Below, in pieces: positions 56,473-64,000 of a DNA stretch of 64,000 nt. How positions within the stretch are numbered: position 1 is the stretch's first letter; each line of letters starts with the position of its first letter. Made by a program: the position numbers and the translations under genes. The notes below the pieces were generated by a model. It searched no databases and was not told where the DNA came from. It saw only the letters and a list, made by a program, of their open reading frames with translations. This DNA comes from Yamagishiella unicocca (taxonomy: Eukaryota > Chlorophyta > Chlorophyceae > Chlamydomonadales > Volvocaceae), in NCBI GenBank assembly GCA_003116995.1, contig BDSL01000035.1:434001-498000 (forward strand). The letters run 5' to 3'.

Positions 56473-59221
56473 CTTCTGACCCTGCTGGCCCTAGCTGTAC
56501 ATACGGCCTGCTGGCCCTTGCTTGCATTGCCTGACGGCCGGCCGACATTGTTCGGGACACCGGCGCTTGCAGATGCGATAATGCTCGAGGATAATACGCA
56601 AATTCCGTGCGCGACGAGCAAGGAGAGGACGGACCAAACAGTATGCCCACCGATATCGACAGTAGATAGGCGGGGACGACCGTCTTCACGGAGCGAATAC
56701 ATTACAGAAGTGTTGAAAGCCCGTACACACACACATCAGAAGCGTCAAACGAGGTAGGAGAGCGCGCCGGCCCACTAATTGTTGCGTACGGTCACGCAAA
56801 TAAAGATGCTGGCTGGTAAGATCGCAATGCAATGGACAAAACGACGATGCAAAGGCAGCAGGTCCGAATGCGCGACCGACAACCCAGCACGCAGGAGTCA
56901 ACCCCTCAATACCAGCCTGGGCAACCTCCTAGTCGGCCACGGCATCACATCGGCCTCAGCAGCAGCGAGCGCGAGCAGCCTTCTCCTTCTTGCCCCGCTC
57001 GCTGTCCCCGTTTGCAACTCTGACACGTGCCCGCCTGCCCTGCTGGCACTTGCCCTGCCTGCGGCTGCAGTGGAGGCTGATGCGTACGTGATGCGCGCGG
57101 CTGGCTGCTGCTGGGTATGGTACCTAGCGGCGGCTACAAATAATGGTGCCGCGCACCCGCGGCAGTAGTGCAATCCGCAGCAGAGACATGCCCCAGCCAC
57201 GACGCCGCACTACTTGTAGACATTTTCGGCGGACATGAACTATCGCCGGCGACGGACTGGTTTGGCATGCAGCGGCGGGCGCATGATGACGCATACGGTC
57301 TACGGCCGGCTCATCATCGTCGCAACCTCGCTCATCATCATCGCCTTTTTACCAACGCAGACGCAAGTACAGCGTCACGGGATCCCGTTGCTCCGGAGCG
57401 TTTAGCAGCGACAGCATCGCCAGTTTCTTCCCCAAGCAAGGAGCGCGAAATGCCGGATCGATCAAAGCGACACGCACTACTACTTCTCGATCGTCCGAGA
57501 TGATCGGTCGCTCGCGCACCCCGAGGTGAGGGACGTATGTATCGACTCAGCAGACAAGCCAGACCAGGATCACGAACATGCGCTCAGACACATTGGGAAG
57601 GTGTGACAGCTTTGCTTCAAAGCGGCTGCAACCGTGTCCCGTGGAGCGTGTGTGATATGAGTACTTACGTAGCGCGAGTAGTAGATAGTGTGCTCCGGCA
57701 GAAAACTCTGAGCAGCGAAAACGAACATGCAAGCAAATAAAGCGGCGAGTAAGCTAAGGAGCTAGCCTGAGGTAAGTGTAAGGTACCAGCGTTCATTACG
57801 CGTCCCGCCGCCACACTTTCGCCGAACTTCCGAGGTATTCGACAGGTAGGATGCCCCGGCGCGAGGCGACATCGTGACCCCACGGACGAGCAAGCTAGTG
57901 GCCACATTTCAGATACATCACGGTTAAGTGGTACGTAGGATATATAGTACACGCGCGCTGCGTGACTACGATACGTACGCTATCGATCGTGCGTCTTCCG
58001 TCCTTCACGGCGATGTGTCCCCCCGCAATGATAAGCGACGACGGATGAAAAGTAGGCGCGGCCACGTACGCACCCCATCCAGCTAGCGGAGCCGCGAGAC
58101 GTACGTGCCGTTAATCGCGGCAAAGCCAACCGGGGTACGTAGACGAAGAGTAATAAGCGGGGGGCGCAGCAGCCTAGGCAGGCCGTACTGAATGAACCGC
58201 TAGGCTGCTCCATCCACACGCGGCTGCACAAGTTAAGACGACAGGGTATGTACGTTGGTTGTCAGCAGGCATCGAAATAATAGCAGCAGGTAGGCGCGGC
58301 GAAGGGAGCCAGCAGTCCGGCAGCACGCAGGTGCATGCAGGCGGTTGCACTGGCCGTATCGATAGTCCTGCAAGCAGAACGCCGGGCCCATTATATATTA
58401 TATTCCAACAGCAGGCAAAACCACGTGCACAGATATACTGCCGGGTAAAAAGTGGGGCGTCTTTAAGCGGCGGGTGGGTGCATGCATGCGCACGCGTGGT
58501 GCTCTGGGTCCGTCGGTCCGGGTTGCTGGCTGGCTGCTGCTGCTGCAGTGGTAGGTCCCGGCTTTTTGTTCCAGCTGCTGCTGTGCTGAGCGTACGTGGA
58601 CCACGGCGGGGTGCCAGGTACGTACACCCAGTAAGTAAGTAAGGTCCACCAAGGCCAACATGGCGATTGGCTTTATTTGCTTAACGTGGATATCACGATG
58701 GATGCGTGTACGATGCCAACGGACCCTCACTCTATCTGCGTATCCACATTTGACACGAGCATCATCGCGAACAAAAGTGACAAAAGGTAAGGAACTATTC
58801 AGCAACATGCGTTCGATGCCAAGCAACAACAACAATATGTCTTGCGTTACATTGCTTGATGCCGCCGCATGGAAGACCGAAAGATAGAGTGGGTTTTTCC
58901 AAGCTAGCAACGAACGCCCGCCTAACCATATTGTGTGACGGCGAGCGTACATTACATTTACTTACGGCGCCGTACCGAGCGACCGCCATAATCCACAAAG
59001 GCGACTGTATTTAAGCGCTGACGGAGGCGCCACATAGCCAAATCATCCTGCGATTACATACTTCTATTTGTCGCCTGGTGTTTCATCGATCAGTGATTAT
59101 TACATTTGGCCAGACCCGCCACTTTACATTTGCGAGTACTCGTTCGTTGTCGCCCCTACGTAATAACTGACAGCGTTGTCGGCGACGACCTACCTACCCC
59201 GCGCGACCTATTATTGTTTAC

Positions 59222-62200
59222 ATGGCGCTGCTGTGGGCTGTGTGCCTGTTCCTTGTGGCGGTCATGGCAGGCCAGCCGCAGCAGGCGAATGCGGCCCGCC
59301 GGTCAGACGACGTGAGCAGCAGCGGCCCGCGTCGCCAGCTGCCTTCTAAAGGTGGCAGCAGTATGTTGGTGCCTCCCAGCTGGCCAGACTCTTACGAGGT
59401 ATGTGGAAACCTAAGGGGCAGGTGGCTGGCCTCACGGCCCTACATACCTAATGAGTTACATATGCACGCCTACATACGTCAGCTAGCCTGTCTAGTACGC
59501 GTGCGCAGCAGCAGGCATAGTTCCTTATGGGCGGCCCTGCAGTAACAGCAGTAGTACGTGTGTACCCAAATATGTTCAGTGCGTACGTACGCAACGTACA
59601 CACTTGCTCGCGCAATCAATTGCTGTTGAATGTATGTGCGTATGTATATATGCTGCCATTCGACGATCGGATCGTTCGCTCGCTCGCCGGTGTGTTAATG
59701 TTTCGCTGCAGTTGGAGTTCACAGTAACCTACCCCTACTCCACGACATACCTGCCTCATGGCCTCAAGTAAGTAAGTCGGCGGGAGCGAGTGCGAGGCGC
59801 GCGGAAGCTATAGCTAGCTAGCGCAGCAGGGTGAGCGAGCTGACATGTATGAGTGGCAGTATGCATACAATCAGTGGAAACGCTTATGTGTGTGGTAACT
59901 GGTTTTGGTTTTCAGGACGCCGGTCCACGTCTGGTACGACGGCCTGGTGGACGGGGGCCGATTGCGCCTCGATGTATATGGCGGGCTGGGCAGCAGCGTC
60001 CTGGAGCCCAGCAAGGTACGTATGTTCGTGGCCCATCCAGGAAGCAGCAGCACGCACACAGCAGCAGACACCTTTATCCGTAGCGTCCAGGAAGTAAGGT
60101 ATCTGTTGACGTGCCAACCCAGTATGCGAAGAAGTAAGGAACTAACGCTACTGCTGACGGTGTCAACTAAAAGCGAATACATACATGCATGATTAATATA
60201 AAGGGACACGGTGGGTTCCATCATTCACTCGATCGGTTGCTTGCTTATTATTTGCGAAAGTGTTATGCAGTTTGTTCCTTGCTTACTTGGCTGGTGCGTG
60301 GTTGGGATGCTAGCTGACATATCGTAGATATCGTCTCCAGACTAGTACTGTGTGATTCGATTACCGAGCGAATGTCGACTCCTTTCCCTTGCAGTCGCTG
60401 CCGGTGATCGACACACGTTACTTTCCCCAAATCCCCACATACGTCCACAGGGCGTCGGGTGGCAGGTGTACCCCAAGTTCAACAAGCAGGCGTGTTGGGT
60501 AGCATCATCCGCACTCTTTCAAGCCCCAGTGGTGCGTACGCACGTACATACATATGTCATCTTTACGAATACGTACATGACACGTGCCTATCTATCTTCA
60601 TCCTACCTGGCGTGAGGAACACGTCGCTTAACATGAAGCTAGCGTGTAACCTAACCAACGCAAGTAGATAAACCGAATATGTAACAGCCCCAAACCCGCA
60701 GAAGTAATGATCACGAAGTAATAATCATAAATACAGAGCGAGACATTATTTCGCCTGTCTGAAGATTGACACTGAAATGACCGCCCTTAGTTTTCATTGT
60801 TACGTGCAGCCAGGCGCCCGCTGCTGCAACCGCCCCCGCCCCGCCCGCCGCCTGCCTTGCGTATTTGGTATATCGTGCTGCTAGCTGCAAATTTTCCATC
60901 CCCCCGCCCACCGCTTCACCGAAGCCCATCTCGCTGCGGTGCGCGCGACGGCCACCCCAGGACGTAGGACAGATGCAATCGATGGATCTTATTCAGACTA
61001 TTGACGCATGCATGCACACGCACGTGCGCGCTCATGCAGGCGCTGACGACGCTTCCCGACATATCCGGCTGGGAGTACGCGGGTACCGAGCAGATTGGCG
61101 GGACCAAGGCAATCCTGTGGCAGGTACGTATGTGGCTGTGTGGGTGCAATATTATTGCATTGGGAGTCAGACGAGGAACTGGTGAGTGATTGATGCATGG
61201 GGCAAGCTAGGTGCATTTGTTACGCCAGCCAAGCCAGCAGGACTCTGCTGGCGTTACTTAATAAGGGAGGCACCCAATGATGATGAGTGAGAAGCTGGTT
61301 TTATGTCATTTATGTCTCAATCCTGAGCTACGTACGTTGACCGACGAACATGGATGGGTAGATACATATGTATGTATGTACATCTCGGGTAAACCTTTCT
61401 ACCTCTGTCTGGCGCAACCTGCCTCCGTCCGTCGCTCCGCCTTCGTTCCTCGGCCTCCCTCCCGCCGCTTGCAGCAATCCTACGTACAGGCCGACATGAC
61501 CACACGGCAAACCATCTACGTGGACTCCAAGGGCCGTCCACTGAAGCTGATCAGTAAGTTAGTGGCTGGATAGGGCGGGGGCGGACCCGCCGTGGGTTGC
61601 TCGCTTGCTTGCTAGCTATCTCGCTCGCTCGTTATACTTAGGGCTGATAAAAGGGTTCGTCGACCCTAGGGTGACCCTAAGGTTCTTATGTACGGCAGCA
61701 GCTGTAATATTACTACATTACTCTACACGTCTGCGCGATTTGGGGTTGCTTGCCCCGCTCGCTCGCTCGCTGCTGCTGCTGGTGCTTTTACGAACAGGGC
61801 AGATAGCTATCTGCCCTGCCCTAGCTTCCTATAGGAAGCTACTACTGCCGGCACCCGCCGCATCATCACAAGCAGGCCGCCGCCCTTGCTTGCTTCTTTT
61901 TGGTCGTCCATAATACCTAGATAGCTGACCGCATCCCGCCCCGCCCCACACGTAAACACGCACCCGATAGAGATGTATAATGACGAGTTCGTCTACGATT
62001 TCACCGGGTTCAAGGCAGGCAAAGTGCATGACAGTGTGTTCAAGATGCCAGCCCCCTGCAAGGGGGTGCAGCCAACGGATTCCCCGACAGACACTGCTGA
62101 CTCGGTATTCCACAGCGGCGGTGACTATGGGGGTGCAGACTACGATGTGGACTACAGTAATACAACTACTTCGCCGCATAACAATAAAACATCATCTACG

Positions 62201-63857
62201 ACAATGACAGCTCTAGGAGGTAAGGGTTTCCCTCGTTGTCTCCATGCATCTCACATACATTTACACAGGATATTGATGATGTACGTACAGCTGCAAGCGA
62301 CATGCGCACGCACGTGCGTGCAACCTCCTATATATGCGCGCGTCGGAGCCGCCTGCATTCAGCGGGTTATTGAGGCATCGATCCAAGTAACATATTTAAG
62401 TAGTAGAACGTCGATGCACTATGATAATAGGTTGACACACGACGGATGTATGACATGCATGGCTTGTGATGGCTATGTTGCAGCAGTAGTGGGCAATACA
62501 TCGATGCGGGATCTATCCGCTATTCACTGTCGTTCGGCATGCATCTGCTGCTGTGTGTCCTGTGTTACCTGCGTGCGTGCCAACTAACCAGCAGCCAGGT
62601 ATCCACGGTATCCAATACTCACGCAAGGATTCCATCCTTGCACCCTATGGCAGCAGCAGGGGTAATCCCACTGCCTAGATAGACTCGGCATCACATCGAC
62701 CAATCAAGGCAATCATCCCCGCAAACTCGTCCGTCCGTCGATAGATCAACCCCTAGCTAGTTACCCCGCCCAGTCTGACCATCCATGGCCGACGCACGCC
62801 GCCTCTTCGTCTGCTGTGCACGCACGGAGGGGACACCTTGACAGCCACCATTACCCCGCAGTCCCACACCGGTGCGGCCATCACAGCAAATACCAAGCTA
62901 GTGAATGACCACAACCGCCGTGCCCGCAACAGCACCTGCCAGTCCCATCAGCAGGTAGCTGGAGCCGCTTGCCCCACCTACACCTTGGCTCACAACCAGT
63001 TTTCACACATGAGCCATACGGAGTGGTCTGCCACCAGGCTGGGCCTGCGGAAGCGGGTGGCCCCCGAGAGTGATGTGGCGCCCCAAAGCACCGCGGCGGG
63101 CGGCCCTGACCCGATCCCCACCTACCAGCGGGTTCTGGCGGATGACCAGCTCCCTCAGACGGTGGACTGGCGGGGCACGGGGGCTGACGGCCCCGGGGTC
63201 AAGGACCAGGTGCACTGTGGAAGCTGCTGGGTGAGTTCGTGTGCGTGACTACTGTTAACTGAGCAAATTGAAGCTGTATAAATGGTGCGGCACCTACCGG
63301 CGTAGTCAGGGACAAACAGCCGCCGAGTTCAAGTAAGCGTGTCAGGGCTGCAAGCAGCTTAGGGCTGCAAGCAGCTTAGGACTGCTCTCCCGTGCGTATG
63401 ACACATACGCTAGATAGATAGATAGGGCGTGGATGGTCCGGTGCAAGGGTTACTATTTACTATAACTAGCGTGCCAGGTTTACAAATGGAAACATCAGTC
63501 CGCTGCTGGTAGCTGAAAGAGTATGTACCTACGTGCGTGGCTGGGTCTGTCTGTCTGTATGTATGTACGTATGTATGTATGTACCCCAGCTGGTCCGTCC
63601 CGTGATTGATAGATGCGCCGCCATGAAGGAGAAATAAACCTCGCCCCATACGTAGCGACGTATGCTCGTACGTCGGTAGGCCCAATACTCCATACGTACG
63701 GCAGTAAATATATCCATGTTACAGTGGATAGAAAGATCAGCAGTAGTGGTCACGGATTGCACTAAAAACGGTAAATATAATAATACTCCAGCAACGTTGC
63801 CAACGCAGGCACACAGCACCGCTGGAGGCATGCAGGCCGCATGGTACTTGGCAACAG
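59222..63857 (+). CDS. Secreted papain-family (C1A) cysteine protease with CfaD-like N-terminal domain (3' end off window)
   Basis: Nine phase-consistent exons: 59222-59398, 59712-59767, 59916-60015, 60451-60498, 61040-61123, 61475-61553, 61971-62219, 62845-63230 and 63809-63857, then off the edge. MALLWAVCLFLVAVMAG is a signal peptide. The segment WPDSYELEFTV, TPVHVWYDGL, LRLDVYGGLG, TLPDISGWEYAG, RQTIYVDSKGRP and DFTGFKAG follows the beta-rich N-terminal domain of Dictyostelium counting-factor-associated protein D and related protist proteases. An inhibitor-I29-like propeptide part (YTLAHNQFSHMSHTEW) precedes the mature start LPQTVDWRG. VKDQVHCGSCW holds the oxyanion Gln and the catalytic Cys, and AGGMQAAWYLATG follows. 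The catalytic His and Asn are beyond the window. The front of the I29 domain looks short, so an exon may be missing between 62220 and 62844. Secretion or vacuolar/lysosomal targeting is inferred. Confidence 0.88.
63555..63590 (+). repeat. (TGTA)n-type microsatellite
   Basis: A TATGTATGTACGTATGTATG-type run in the last intron seen of the cysteine protease gene. A GATA run lies nearby at 63412-63424. Confidence 0.8.
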
Positions 63858-64000
63858 GTACGTAGGCGGGGTAAGATTCATGGGGGTGGATGGCTGGGTA
63901 GGTGGCTGGGTGGATGATATGGATGGATGGCCTTGAGCAGGTATCTGTACGATGTACTCACTCGCTCCGCCGTAGCCACCCACCCACCCATCATGCACCT

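Larger units (their letters stand above)
54123..59221. other. Gene-poor stretch rich in short palindromes and decayed repeats
   Basis: No exon chain could be supported on either strand over about 5 kb. Features seen: a ~25-base tandem duplication (GCGGCGTGGCAACTAACA) at 54422-54475, a degenerate duplication at 54958-55110 versus 55125-55290, a family C copy near 56436-56470, and many ACGTACGT and TGCATGCA words. Base composition is more even than in the left part of the window. Confidence 0.45.

Noticed and set aside
56464..57503. Possible small secreted protein starting at 56464
   Set aside because: The hydrophobic start is not followed by any recognisable domain, the frame overlaps a family C repeat boundary, and no phase-compatible exons follow.
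1..64000. tRNA, rRNA or snoRNA genes
   Set aside because: I looked for A/B-box and cloverleaf patterns by eye and found none; the only tRNA-like match is the primer-binding complement in the LTR element. A tRNAscan run could still find one.

Overview
The window looks like nuclear DNA of a chlorophyte alga of the Chlamydomonas/Volvox type (Chlamydomonadales). Reasons seen in the sequence: very GC-rich exons with G/C third positions, many short-to-medium introns with GTG(A/C)G-type donors and (C/T)GCAG acceptors, long Ala/Gly/Pro/Gln homopolymer tracts inside proteins, C-rich and G-rich minisatellites in introns, and two CCCTAAAA units (the Chlamydomonas-type telomere motif on the complementary strand). 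I saw no prokaryotic features, no CRISPR array, no rRNA and no tRNA gene. All gene models below were built by hand by joining exons whose splice phases agree; no homology search was run.

Layout, left to right. (1) <1-2678, minus: a probably plastid-targeted retropepsin-like aspartyl protease, running off the left edge. (2) 3058-5998, plus: a METTL2/6/8-type (Trm140-like) tRNA m3C methyltransferase, divergent from gene 1. (3) 7819-12514, plus: a coiled-coil/acidic protein with C-terminal RNI-type leucine-rich repeats, containing a GC-AG intron and a probable 24-base micro-exon. (4) 13867-15935, minus: an ING-family chromatin reader with a PHD finger. (5) 16453-29119, plus: a ~2,500-residue low-complexity protein with an acetyltransferase-like N-terminus, a 28-copy Ala/Glu/Lys nonapeptide array, long Gly and Gln runs and a Tudor-like C-terminal segment; it is divergent from the ING gene across an AT-rich shared upstream region. 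(6) 31502-33058: a tentative plus-strand gene. (7) 34664-41845, minus: a ~2,290-residue protein resembling the C-terminal half of plant SBP/SPL factors (ankyrin-like segment, C-terminal membrane helix) with no SBP zinc finger visible. (8) 43131-44604, minus: a DUF1664-family membrane-anchored coiled-coil protein. (9) 45017-51552, plus: a ten-exon TLDc-domain protein, divergent from gene 8. (10) 52289-54122: a short LTR element carrying only a Copia-type gag (TR-GAG-like). (11) about 54.1-59.2 kb: a gene-poor stretch rich in palindromic ACGTACGT/TGCATGCA words and decayed repeats. (12) 59222->63857, plus: a secreted papain-family cysteine protease with a Dictyostelium CfaD-like N-terminal domain, running off the right edge.

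The neighbours do not form a pathway. Two adjacent divergent genes (ING reader and the GNAT-like/Tudor-like giant) both suggest chromatin work. The most unusual signals are a dispersed repeat family found mainly in introns of three different genes, at a similar distance behind the splice donor in three introns of the TLDc gene; the gag-only LTR element; the zinc-finger-less SPL-like protein; and the A/E/K helix array.
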